NCBI RefSeq assembly: GCF_001039355.2 | Contig: NW_019775605.1 | Coordinates: 193,192-227,071 of the forward strand | Length of the DNA stretch: 33,880 nt | Direction of reading: 5' to 3' | Source of the DNA: Lingula anatina | Lineage: Eukaryota; Brachiopoda; Lingulata; Lingulida; Lingulidae | Part shown: in pieces, positions 8,895 to 19,999 of the stretch | Numbering within the stretch: the stretch's first letter is position 1 | How the letters are laid out: every line of letters begins with the position of its first letter | Made by a program: the position numbers and the translations under genes | Notes under the pieces: model-generated | Database searches by the model: none | Told to the model about the DNA's origin: nothing | What the model saw: the letters and a program-made list of their open reading frames with translations, nothing else

Positions 8895-10781
8895 CTAACC
8901 TCCGTAACGCTTTTTTAAGTCAATGTAAGAATAAAAGAAAATGCTCTTAAATGGCCTTCCTGTGCATTTTTCAAACTCATAATACATGAAGTTTAATAAA
9001 ACAGTGCTATTTGTTAATTCTGAATGATGCGTTCCATCATAGAGAATGTTAACTCACAAAAGTCGGGGTGTCGCATTTAAGAGCCTAACCTCAGTAACGG
9101 ACCAAATTTGAAGAAAATGTTCCTTTAGGAAGTTAAAAATATCATTTTTGTTAAGCAAGGACCAACTTCTTCTTAAAAAATTCATTCAATAGTTATGCAA
9201 AGTTATCCCGAGGATAAAAACTGAAAAAGAATGCGTGTCACCTTACGTCCGTTATGCTAACCTCCGTTACGAAAAAAAAATGACTGTTAATACTTTAAAA
9301 CGTTATTTCTGTGGTTTTGTGAGTTAATTCTGATCATATAAGTAGTTCTACTTCTATGTTCTGATGTAGTATGCATTCATACTGCTTGCTGTTAAAGACA
9401 TTACCCCGCATTAATATAGATATAAAATATACATATATAGCTGATAATTCTATCAAGAAAGGCTAATGATTTAAGTTTTTACTCCAGTTTGCTATAAAAT
9501 CGAGGGTAAATCGTGATTTGTTTTATCGAATTGATTTCCGTTTGTCACTTGACGATGCCTTTTTGAACTTATCATTCTAATTTTAAGCGAAATGAGTAGT
9601 TTTCAGGACTGTCTTGGCAAGAAAAATGGTACTAGCTGACATCAGTACTAACGTGCATGTAGCAGACATTATTTTCGCGGGAGACGTATGGCGGGAGACA
9701 TATGGCATTTATCAGGTAGAACTGCGGGATTATTAGGTCCTATTTTACTATTTCAGTAGCACATAATAGTTTTTATCATCTTCTAGATGCTTCCAGTAAC
9801 TTTAAATGGACAGTTATTGGCAAACACGTGTCTATTGTCGGCCTACTTGATTGTATGCATCAACTTTCTCGGGTATTTTGTTGTTTTTTATTGCCTATAA
9901 CTGCGATCATGTGCATGTAGATTTAATGTTTTGTTATACAGACACCAATATGCCACTTACAAATACAGAGCGACAAAAACACTACAGAGAAAGAAAAAAA
10001 ATCTAATGACCGCGAAGCTTTTCTTGTGAAAGATTTTGAACGGTTTAAATGTATGACATAATTTAGACTAGAGTTTTAACTTACCTCTGTTACTAAGATT
10101 ATAAATTAAACTCTTATTCTGGTAAAATATGGAATGTGAATTCTACAGATACATAGATCAACATATTAGCGGTGAAATGTATCCACTAGTGGTAAATGTA
10201 TTTATGTAGTCCTTGAAAGTAAGCAAAACAACCCGTTGTAACCATTTGCCATTTAATGGTTTGAATAAACATGTTTTATCAATTTTTCTATGTTATTATG
10301 TAAATTTGTCGTATCTGTAATACTATAAATTCAAAAATCAACTTCTAAAGTCTACCTTAAGCTAAAAATATCAAAACATCGCTGACCTATGTAGAATGAC
10401 CTAACCTCCGTTACGAAATTACTCATTTTTCATTTGAACACTGGATATGTGTGTGCTCATTGATCAATGCTCATATCATAATAGATTGATAGCCCTTTGT
10501 TCATAAACAAATAGTAGGCCTATGATAAAAAAAGCAAGTCTGTCCCCAACGATTGATAAAATATTTAAATTGGAATATCTCAGCCTTTGTATTTATAGAA
10601 AACGAGCCACTTATTACCAATATGTTTGCACCGCATTTTCTATAATTGAAGATAAATCTTAAATGGGCAATAATATTTTGAATACATACAAAATCTTAAT
10701 AATTGAATCAAATATGGAGCCTGTGACCTTTGGCATGATTGAAATATAACCTAATTTAGATGTTACCTAACCTCCGTAACG
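8895..10781 (+). repeat. Recurring CTAACCTCCGTTACG motif inside the TIR element
   Basis: Same-sense occurrences lie at 8895-8909, 9084-9099 (one change), 9257-9271 (with a variant just before it at 9241), 10081-10095 (degenerate), 10401-10415 and 10767-10781. Spacing is irregular (about 170-820 bp). The motif was not noticed elsewhere in the window. These could be remnants of internal subrepeats or transposase-binding sites. Confidence 0.7.
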
Positions 10782-10939
10782 AAAAAAATACTGTACCATG
10801 TTTACACGTGCATATTTCTTTAAATACAGTAATGGTGTGGGTTAAAATTGTTCTACTACTCCCTGAATACCTCTTCATCAAAATAATATAAAAAGTTTTC
10901 CAGTTTTGCAAAGTTCATATCGCTGCATTTCTTGTTTTG

Positions 10940-10968
10940 GAATTGTACCCCTTTTCGTGGAATGGCTG
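10940..10968 (-). repeat. Right terminal inverted repeat
   Basis: Reads GAATTGTACCCCTTTTCGTG then GAATGGCTG, the reverse complement of the left repeat with one G/A difference. Confidence 0.8.
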
Positions 10969-11095
10969 AAATCTACTTTACTCGTTTTGGCCTTTAACTC
11001 TTTTTCATTCCCCTTTTTTAGCTAATCTATCTGCCACTGTGAAGAATATTTTAAGTGAACAATCTTTGTTCATAAGAAAAATGTGCCACAGGCTG
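10969..11095 (+). repeat. Dispersed repeat R2, right part of interrupted copy
   Basis: Begins AAATCTACTTTACTCG and continues with GGCCTTTAACTCTTTTTCAT and CTATCTGCCACTGTGAAGAA, collinear with 3751-3905 and 3425-3540. It shows that the TIR element split an R2 copy. Confidence 0.7.
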
Positions 11096-13220
11096 CGGTG
11101 TCTGGTTTATGACGCTGTCTCAACCATGAATGTGACGGCCTCCGCAAAAACCACCCAATTGTGTTAGTGAAGCCTGGACTGGGGGAATAAAGATGTTATT
11201 CGAGTAATAATTCATGGATAGTGTTGGAAAGCTATTTTAGTTTAAGAGTTAATGTCGTGAATCTAACATATACTATACTAGGCCTACCCAACTACCAGAC
11301 CGGGCACCGAATGATCCTGAATTCACTGGTAGATCAGACGCCGCTAACCCCCCCCCCCCCCACCCCCGTTCAGTGTAGAAAAAAACAATAGGGAAGAAAA
11401 TATGGGGGGATGGATCTAGGTGTCATCTTCAAAACAACATTACTTGAAGAAATTCCTGGATGAATGCGTAGTGAAACTTCTTTTAATTTTTTTAAAGATT
11501 TTCGAAAAAGAGGAAGAACGATTATATTTCCTGAGAGGAAATGCTTCCAAATAACAGGAACAAACTAGACCGTTACAGATGTATTCTTGAGTCTCTTGTG
11601 ACAGGAAAAAGAATAAATTCATGTAGATAAAAGTTATGAAAAATAATTTTCAATAATTAATTTAAGCAGTACTTACTAAGTTTGAAAAGATTTGAAACTT
11701 TATAAAGTATATTTTATTTACTGCCATTCCTTATATATGCCGATAATTAAAATGTATGCACCAGTGATAAGACTGAAAAAACCTAGGCATCTTTGTAGGA
11801 GAGACAATGCTGAACGGTCGAGCGATGTAAGGTACGCACGCAACTTTCCACGCACAGCAAACAACATGGTACGGAAAAAATAACAAATAAGATAAAATAA
11901 TGGGTAAAAACTGAGCTTTAGAAATGGGAATTTTCATAATTTGACCTAAAGGGATGGATTAAGACAACCAAATCCTCAGACAGGCAATTTTTTGTCTCTG
12001 CGTCTGCTTGTCCGTATCACAATTTGATTGACGTTTGTTTATATAATCTGTCTATCAAGCTGTTATTACCTGACGGGATCGTCAAAACTGAATGATTTGA
12101 TTTGCACGTTGTCGATCAAATAGTGAAGGAAGCTGGAACTTTACATGCTCGACAACTGTAGTTATCAACTGCGTAATTATTGTGATTGACGTTTATCAAA
12201 GTCGTGTGCTTTTGACAGCTTCCGTCAAAGTTGAATTAAACCGTATGAGTTTGATTGGCACCTGTCTATCACAACACTTTTGTTACTTTTATTTAAATAG
12301 TACATTTTGCCATCCAGCTCTATCCAGTCTCAATTCCTACCCGTTCTGATACACTGTAGATACGTCTTGACAGATACCTCTTGACAAATAACGACACCCG
12401 ACACTATAAACCCATAAATGCACCGATAAATGCACGTGCCATCAGAATAATGAGCCTAGAGTCTGTTTTGAAAATGGAACATCTTTAATAGAAATCACAA
12501 CCCAGAGAGTACATGGTATCTGATAAAATAACAGTATAGATCACAGCCGCACGCACTGAAACACCAGTTGTCGTCATAGATAAATGTTCTGACAAGCTCA
12601 CCTTATTTACTTGTAATTTAATAAAGATTATTTCTTGTAATTAAACATCAATTACCATTATTTGAGGGCCATGGGGAAGACACATTTATCATGTTTTACC
12701 CTCAGTAACTAAATTTTAATGACTAAATAAAAACTTCGCCTTGATATTTATTATAGAAAGCATTAATTTACCCTCGACCTTGAAGTCTTCAATGTTACTT
12801 TATTCTTTATTCAGCCTTGTGCTGTGTGAAAAATAAACATACGGAGATATTTGGGTCCTAAACGTATACTAATATCCGTAAAAACATGTAATTTGATGAC
12901 ATAAAATTGGAAATTTACCTTTCACAACATGCGTCCTTACTCTGAAATACTGGTAGAGACGGAGAACATCGGTTTTTCACGCGTATGGACTGGTATTTTA
13001 ATTTGATGCTTGGGAGGGTAGGGGGTAACATCTTCAACTTTGCAAAAGTAATATTCTAAGAGTAGGTATTGTAGCTGAATTTTCGTTCGCAAAGATATAA
13101 AAACACTATTTGGAAGTGTTGTTCGTACTCTGGTTATCACAGCCCCATACAAGGTATTTTGCTTGCCCTTGAAAGCCACTTTTTACCTCCCAAGATGCGT
13201 GAAACGTTCATTTTATTTAG
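11096..13220. other. No gene recognised; poly-C tract at 11348-11360
   Basis: This holds AT-rich sequence with a C-run. At 12025-12250 the motif TGATTGACGTTT occurs twice amid other GTCAA/TTGAC words. Open frames here (for example 12937-13179 on the reverse strand) show no recognisable domain. Confidence 0.4.
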
Positions 13221-13224
13221 CGTG

Positions 13225-13410
13225 AAGCACCCCATTCCTGTGACTCGTGAATGCGGCTTTTTTATTTTCCGTTATTCGTGAAACAAAGTCATATTTATGG
13301 GCGGTGATTCGTGATTCTTGATTTTTGACGCGCAATTTCAGTGAGTATAGTTTTATTTACTGTGATTTGTGAACTAATGATTTTATTTCCCGTGAATTGT
13401 GATCACCCCT
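13225..13410 (+). repeat. Dispersed repeat R1, copy 2
   Basis: Collinear with 2640-2836, from CCTGTGACTCGTGAATG to GTGATCACCCC. Internal TGATTCGTGA-like words suggest the family is itself built from short subrepeats. Confidence 0.6.
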
Positions 13411-13613
13411 CCCCCTCGGTGGTGCCCTCTCATACGGCAGCTGGGCTGTATCCTCACGAGGGAGGTGAGAATATTTACACCTAGTCTGAATCAGTAAACA
13501 AAAAACGCATCTTGTCTTCTCTAACACAACCCAGCACCGGTGATTTTTTTTTTCTGGGGGGTGGGGGGGGGGGAGGAAACATAGCCAAATAATTTGATAT
13601 CAGATGTAGATGT

Positions 13614-13814
13614 ATGATGATAGAAAGCCTAAATCACCATCCTGGGATTAGGACCCATTGCGCCATATCAAAAAACAAAAACAAGTTTAAATCGAAACTT
13701 GCGTTCAAAAAGCGGGTGTCCTGTACATTATTATGTAATACAAGTGAGCATTTCGGTGAGAGGTGTTCAGGTAGGACCAAGGTCAGTAGAAGATGGAGAA
13801 GACAGAGGTTCTTG
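13614..13814 (+). CDS. Putative exon 1 of unrecognised basic protein
   Basis: Sixty-seven codons from ATG 13614, ending at the donor TTCTTG|GTACGT. The end of the exon is strongly basic (TKVSRRWRRQRFL). Joined at phase 0 to the candidate exon at 14072 it gives a continuous frame. The start is uncertain: an acceptor-like ATATCAG lies at 13597-13603, so this could also be an internal exon. No domain is recognised. The support is splice consensus and phase only. Confidence 0.28.
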
Positions 13815-14071
13815 GTACGTTGCTGCAATTTCCACATGTAGGCCAAAAATTTAGCACAGAAAATGACAGGAAGCTGCCGTGGTATTGTATAGGTAATATA
13901 AGATAACGCTGTGTATTTTGTGTAGACGACGTTTGCCCAAATGATGCGTTTCGCACAGGGACATTTTAGTCCTTATGACTGTGGGAACATTACACTTATG
14001 TCCAATACACTCTCCATTAGAATTTGCAAAATCAGCTCAAATTTTGAATGATTTATTTTCTGTAATTTCAG

Positions 14072-14153
14072 AGAAGGAAGGCACTTGCCAATAAGGAAGT
14101 GAGAGGCTTATTGCAGCTGTCCAAAGGAACAAGTCAACAAGTAAGACGACTGG
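14072..14153 (+). CDS. Putative exon 2 of unrecognised basic protein
   Basis: It is preceded by a good acceptor (TTATTTTCTGTAATTTCAG) and followed by the donor CTGG|GTAGGT. Of the three frames only one is open: RRKALANKEVRGLLQLSK then GTSQQVRRL, 27 codons plus one base (phase 0 to phase 1). The peptide looks protein-like (helical, Lys/Arg/Leu/Gln-rich) and is less AT-biased than its surroundings. An alternative donor CAACAA|GTAAGA lies at 14140. I do not recognise the family. Confidence 0.35.
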
Positions 14154-14862
14154 GTAGGTATCTACATTCTCCTAATTGTTTTTTGGCATGGCCATTGACC
14201 TGTTTTTAAAGTATCAAAAAATCTTGTATATGAAAGTAAACTTCAAACAGACAAATGCACGTTCAGTAACAAGATGTTGAACTATTGTGTCATTGCATTC
14301 CTGGAAACGATGGGACCAGGTTGGGGAGGTGAGGGGTGGGAGGGTGGGCGGGGGTACAGTGTCCTTCCCTTAATTTAAGAGGTATCCCTTCTCCCTTCCA
14401 AATTAACAAATTAAAACAAGAACAAGAACTAATGAAAAGCGGAAAAATTGTAAATGGCACGAAACTAGACGAAATCCAGCTAATGTATCCTCGTATTCTC
14501 GCCCCCTCCGCCTGAAAAACGTGGCTTGGTCAGTGAAAATGTGCCTAGATAATGTCTTTTTTTAGATACTGTCAATTTTAAACTAATTGGGCCCATCTGC
14601 CAAATGTTTTCATTCACTGGCTCTCATTTCCGTGAATATTTCTGTTATCCGGACGCCTGGTCCTTTCATATGACATCTTACATATGAATGCAAAGAAGTA
14701 TGTTGTCATTAAACAGTGCGCACAGGGTAGAATAGAACAGGAATGGCACAATAATGTTTTGTTAACATAATCCCTTGTGTTCCAAAATAGCATGCTGTAA
14801 AGATATACACATACTGCTTCATCAAACTGTGTCGTGAATGTGATTTTCTTCGTTTATTTCAG

Positions 14863-14984
14863 TGACTCCCAACCGCTGTTTACCGGGTGATTGGATGCGT
14901 CGCCGATCACAGACATCAGATTCATGTTGGACATCGCCTGCGCCCATGCCAAGATTGTCTCGCTTGTTGAAGTTTGTCTTGTAG
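14863..14984 (+). CDS. Putative terminal exon 3 of unrecognised basic protein
   Basis: After the acceptor CGTTTATTTCAG the sequence begins with two bases that complete the split codon left by exon 2, then reads TPNRCLPGDWMRRRSQTSD and a Ser/Pro/Arg-rich tail to TAG at 14982-14984. The intron 14154-14862 is GT-AG. The exon is visibly GC-richer than its flanks. The full model is 134 codons plus stop. A 107-codon antisense frame (14822-15145) overlaps it, so transcript evidence is needed to choose. Confidence 0.35.
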
Positions 14985-15145
14985 TTTATTTGCAGAGTTG
15001 ACATTTGATATGAAATGTAATCTTTGCCTTGGATAGTAATATTCTGCATAAAATTTGTATAAAATAATTGTTGTACGCAGCAAGAATTTTTAACGAAACT
15101 TCTGATCAGAGAAAAAGAAAGAAATGAATGGCGTCGACCCTGCAT

Positions 15146-15382
15146 GTCGCTGGTTATATAATATAGATTTGTTTCTAAATCATAGTACAGTATTTTATCC
15201 GCTCATATCGTTTCAAGGTATTTTATTTATTATGTATATTTATTATTGTGTCGGAAGGAAGTACCCATCAATTCTCAAACAAAAATACGGCACTTTTTGG
15301 AGTTCACCTTTAACAAAATAATTTTAACTCAAAAAGTATTTTGCTGAAATGATGGATGAAAACAAAAATGATAGTTATCAAA

Positions 15383-15424
<42 letters not shown>

Positions 15425-15484
15425 GATTATTATTATTATGCGATTTTTAGGTAGAGTACTGCGCCAGTACTATTGATTTTCTAG
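15146..15484 (+). mobile_element. Helitron-like 3' end, second family (5' end not found)
   Basis: A perfect 7-bp stem hairpin AGTACTG-CGC-CAGTACT (15455-15471) is followed by nine bases, CTAG (15481-15484) and then T. This matches the expected Helitron 3' terminus on the + strand. A (TTA)n microsatellite sits just 5' of the hairpin. The left boundary given is arbitrary, because I found no reliable 5' TC end and no coding. The terminus shares structure but not sequence with 1-301. Confidence 0.5.
15383..15440. repeat. (TTA)n microsatellite
   Basis: About eighteen TTA/ATT units, slightly interrupted near the end, lie immediately upstream of the hairpin at 15455. Confidence 0.95.
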
Positions 15485-15489
15485 TTGAA

Positions 15490-17238
15490 GGTAAAAATTG
15501 TCTGTGGGCAAATCTTCAATTAGTCACTTAGCTGTGCATTTGAGGATATTTGAAATATTTATTTTGAATTAAATTGAATTGAATTCTGAGATTCCGATAA
15601 GAAAAATATCTCAACTTCATTACTTGAAACTTTTGAGACACAAATGGTTTCATACAGTGACCGTTAAGTTTGAGAAATGAACAAGTTGTTAATTAAAAAT
15701 AACTTACAAACACTTCAAGTTATAATGCTTTGGACATTACAGCGTTAGGAAAATGATTAAATTTGTCCACGTGATTGCAGAATTGCCCATGTATAAGAAA
15801 CAATCCTTTTTAAATTGCGGACATACGTTTGTGACGCATGTTAAGAATGAACTTACTTTGGTTTCGGTGTTTTGATATTGTGTCTGATCAGTGACAGATA
15901 CACATTTACTGTGCATGAAGGGGTCTAAAACAATGTTAAGAAAATGAAACCAGGAGAGAAATAGGGATTTTCACGAAATTACTGCGCATTCGTTATCGCA
16001 GTAGGGGAATACATGTTACCAACGTGATAAAAATTGTCCCTTCTTGGGGCCACCAAAATTTATCAGCATTGCGTGAGCTCATTTGTGTGTTGTTCGACTT
16101 TTTGCCAATATCGCAAAGCAGAAATGTAAGTGCTCCCCTGGAAAACGTCTTTGTTCATATGCATGAAAATATCTATTATTGATTAATATTTCTTTGGTTG
16201 TGATTGAGGGGTGATTGAGAGAAAAAGGTCTGATTAGATGCCAGTCCTGCGCGTCTTGTTGGGGTATTTTTGCTAAGTGTTTCTTGATCACTGAGCACCG
16301 GAGACCAGAGTAAGGGTGTTAGCATTTATGGATTAATGAATTTTAAGTCACCGTTTTTCTTTCTGCGTAATCTTTTCAGTTTTGTTTGTATATTTTTCTT
16401 AAATTGTCATGACTAGAATAAGCTTGGAAATTGACCATGTCTTTATGCCGTTCCTGATTCGCATGTGTGCAAATTTAAGTTTTCGCTCAAATTCGTGCCA
16501 TTAACCTACCAATATTAAGGATGTAATGAAATGAAAACAAAATAACGTAAAACACTCGATTCTTAAAATGACTATTTTGGTCTACCTTTTTCTGTGCGAG
16601 AATCAGCATGACGGCATACGAACAAGGTGTGCGAGAGTGCGAGAGGACGTGAGACGCCTATGTGAGATTATATGCATTTTGGAATTTCGATATCATTCAC
16701 ACCACTGAAATTGGACACTTTGTTCCTCAATGGAATTAGTAATCAACCATAACGTCAACTTTGAACATTTGATATGAAAAGTACGATATGATTGGCCTTT
16801 CAATTAATCTACCAGTCCTGGTCAATTTTTTTTATATGAATTTTGTTTTAGTAAGAGTTATGTCGAAATTCTCTTTTATATAAATAGATAGAATTTGTTG
16901 TTTGAGCTGCAATTTCCAAAGTGCATAAAATTCTTCATATGTGTTAGTTATTCTACTACCTGATAGACTTCTTGTATATTTTTTGTAAAAGCATAATTTA
17001 TAGAATTTTTTAGAAATTTGACGCTATTGTAATGGTTGCTATCAACGTAGAAAAAACGTAACTTCACGTATTTTGTTTTGTATAAAACTTCGTTGAAATT
17101 ACTTAGAATTTGTTGAAACAATAAATAATAAAAATATTGTACATATATTTGTATGTTGAATTCCCTTTCATTTTTCACCTTCTGTTCCCTTTAGCTCTCG
17201 TTCTCTAGTTCACAGGTCTTACCTATAGAACCTCTTGT
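15490..17238. other. No gene or repeat recognised
   Basis: AT-rich sequence with only short open frames. I see nothing shared with other parts of the window. Confidence 0.4.
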
Positions 17239-17241
17239 ATT

Positions 17242-17394
17242 AGTTTACCTTGATTATTTGAATATTTTTTTTGCAAAAGGTAACTTGCTGGGACCCAGGA
17301 GCGCCAGGTTTCGAACTTGGGACTCTTTGACTCAGAGGCAAGCGCGTTACCTACTCCTCTAACTGTTCCCACCCACCCTCCCCGAGAAGACTTT
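17242..17394 (-). mobile_element. tRNA-derived SINE-like insert
   Basis: On the reverse strand a tRNA-like head is visible. There is an A-box-like TAGAGGAGTAGG (11 of 12 consensus positions) and a B-box-like AGTTCGAAACC in a T-arm (CCAAG TTCGAAA CCTGG, one mismatch). A potential acceptor pairing TGGGAAC / GGTCCCA spans 17289-17371. About eight extra bases between T-arm and acceptor rule out a normal tRNA. An A-rich tail follows. The insert is bounded by CCTCTTGTA (17231-17239) and CCTCTTATA (17395-17403), a possible 9-bp target duplication with one mismatch. Confidence 0.4.
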
Positions 17395-17403
17395 CCTCTT
17401 ATA

Positions 17404-18049
17404 GTAACCAAAGGGAAATTTCTGCAAAGCCCCTTGAAAAGTATTCAATGATTTCCAAGTACCCGAACCAAGAAACGAACCCAAACCCGAGGGGTGCCAC
17501 TGAGTCAATGAAATTATTGTAGTAACCTAAGTAAACGTTATAAAAAATCGTAATACATTAAAGACATTTTAGAAACGTAAGACAAGTTTGAAGCCCAACC
17601 CCAGGTTGCCTCTGAGAAACGCAACCGTCAAAGAAATAACTAAGACATTTTGTATATTTGGAAAGTCTTTATTTAGTGCCAAACAACTATGTATTAATTA
17701 TATCTAAGTATTTCAATGTAAAACTACCAAGTTTAAGAACACTTAAATCACTACTTAATCACTTTGAATATCTGTAAGACATGCATGTAAGACAAAGTTA
17801 TATCTCAAAGGTGTAGCATATACAACAAATGTATTACATTTCGCCAATAAACGGTCAACTTAACTACTCGTTTATGGTTTGGTGTTATCAATATCTACAA
17901 GCATTTCTTTAAAGAATCAGAACACATTTGAGAAATTGACAGTAATTAAAAAGATATAAAGTAGTTCATCAATTATCACACAAAATGTATGCGTCACTGA
18001 CTAATAAGATCAATAACTTGTGACTATTTCTATATTTACATGATGTATT
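17404..18049. other. AT-rich sequence, nothing recognised
   Basis: No supported gene. This is the left flank of the tandem duplication that starts at 18050. Confidence 0.45.
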
Positions 18050-19999
18050 TGATTTATTATTACCATAGCATAAAACATGGAAAAAGGAACATATCATGAA
18101 AATCGCTGTCGAGAATATATATTAGTAAATTGTTGTAACTTTCAAATGATCTTTCCAAACACTCACTTTTGTCTTATGAAAAAATATGTAAAATTGAGCT
18201 ATTTAAGCTTTTCTGGACAATCAAAAGTTTCCATATTTATGCGTATTTTATTCGCACGACAACGTAACACCAAGTCACCCCTCGTTACCTTGCTGGTACT
18301 TTCGCCCTAAAAGTTCGGAAACATCGTTATTTTAAATAGTTATAAAATAACCATTATTAGTACGATTAATATTTTAACCAAATATTGTTGGTTAATGAAT
18401 CCACAATTTGTTAATCTTTATTTACACAAAAGATTTTCCCAACACATTACCTTTTTTTTTTTATTATTGAAAAACAATTTCACGTTTCCGAACTTTCTTG
18501 GCCGCGTGTAGCATAACCAACAATCTCACAGGGTCGCTAATTCCATGTGCACTTTTCTCTGACAAATGCAGGTCAGAAAAATCCCATCGTTTAACTAGAA
18601 ACATATCTGTGAAAACGTGCATCAAGTGAAAAACCAATCTGTGGCCCTGGTAGAGGGTAATCATTATTGTGGTACCATTTAAAAAAGGCCACGGTGGCAA
18701 ACTTGAAGGTCTTTCGAAAATAGAGCACGTTGAAAGGCATAAGGGGCAGATATCTTTACTGAAATAAACCAATGACGACCAAGCAGGCTTAAACACGCCA
18801 TGTTTCTAGTACCCAATGCTTTATTTTAAAGGTATCAACATCAGGTATCAACAGACAATTAACATTTGTTTGAAACAGTATTTTGCGCTATCAGTTCGCC
18901 CCCTATGCCTTGAAGGGTTGACATTGTTGGCCAGTGAACCCACAATTTTTAAAGCTCCCGTCACACAAAAATCTGTACAGTGTAGCTTATATTCAACGGA
19001 CTGAAATAGTACAACTGGACTAGTGAAATCGTGCCAAAATTAGAAATGGAAGTGCAATACTTATACAGTGTACCTACTGTCTGTTATGCCTTTTTATTTC
19101 AACCTCCAACCGCTTACTACAAATATTTACATGTCAGTAAATAGGAATTTAAATGGGAGATTCCACAGCATTTCCCCTTTTTTGTCTGCTTTTTGTAAAT
19201 ATACTCCTGGTACGTCTTCAACTGACGATACTTTTTCTTCTAACGAAGTCCGAAATAGTTTTCATTTCCATAGGACGTGATAAGGTGAAGTTTTGGAGGA
19301 AGCAAAATGTTGTGGAGGAAACACTGGGGAATGGCCAAACCATTTTCATGCATGCACGCGTCACAGTATTTCTTATAAAATTAAGTACAAAATAAGTGAA
19401 CATTAAATCCCTAACACTGATACATTGAAACGTTATACCGAATTGGTTGAAACATAAATATTCGTATACTTAGTTTCCAGATTGCCTCGCATCCACTCCC
19501 TGATCACGTAAGGTGTAACAACTCTTCCCAGTGAGTAGGTTCAATTTGCTTTATGGGGGAGGGGCTAAAGCTTTTCTGTCCAACCCTCACCCTTATCTGA
19601 CGAACAAAACTTAATAAAAATTTACTAAAATCAAAATGCATATATATAGTGCATTTGTGTTAAATACATTTCAAAAAGAAACAAGAAGAAAACACCCGAA
19701 ATGAAATAATAATATGTAGGTCAATGGCGATTCTAAATTGGTCCACTGCTTTTATCTGAACAGTTTTTGCCATGTTTGACAAGCTGGGCACTACTAGGAA
19801 AATATGATCGTCTCTGTTGCAATAACTACCTACCACATTATGATATAAACATGCTGCATGTAGCTGTAGCCTATATGACATCTACGTATTTGTATGTCCA
19901 CACATGAATCTACAGTGTATGTTCAAGTGTATGTGAGCAAAAATCTAATAAGGTTGGTTTTTAAACGTTAGACCTACATCTGTGTTTCAGTCTAGAAAG

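Larger units (their letters stand above)
8507..10972. mobile_element. Non-autonomous TIR DNA transposon with AAAT target duplication
   Basis: Terminal inverted repeats of about 29 bp, CAGCCATTCCACGAAAAAGG followed by GTACAATTC, lie at 8511-8539 and, inverted, at 10940-10968 with one visible mismatch. Both ends are bordered by AAAT (8507-8510 and 10969-10972). A related copy of the flanking repeat has a single AAAT followed by the same CTACT at 3751-3759, so the 4-bp duplication is supported by an empty site. The 2.43-kb interior has no open frame of 60 codons or more, so no transposase. It contains several same-sense copies of CTAACCTCCGTTACG. I cannot place it in a superfamily; 4-bp duplications are known, for example, in Chapaev-type elements, but the ends do not settle it. 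Confidence 0.72.

Noticed and set aside
14822-15145. 107-codon reverse-strand open frame
   Set aside because: No recognisable domain. It overlaps the GC-richer putative exon 3, whose + strand reading has matching splice phases. Kept in mind as the alternative.
17289-17371. Functional tRNA on the reverse strand
   Set aside because: The T-arm is separated from the acceptor strand by about eight extra bases and the anticodon arm does not fold properly.
18464-18796. 110-codon reverse-strand frame and its partner at 20910-21227
   Set aside because: The two duplicated units agree in this frame only over a short central stretch. Indels shift the frame elsewhere.
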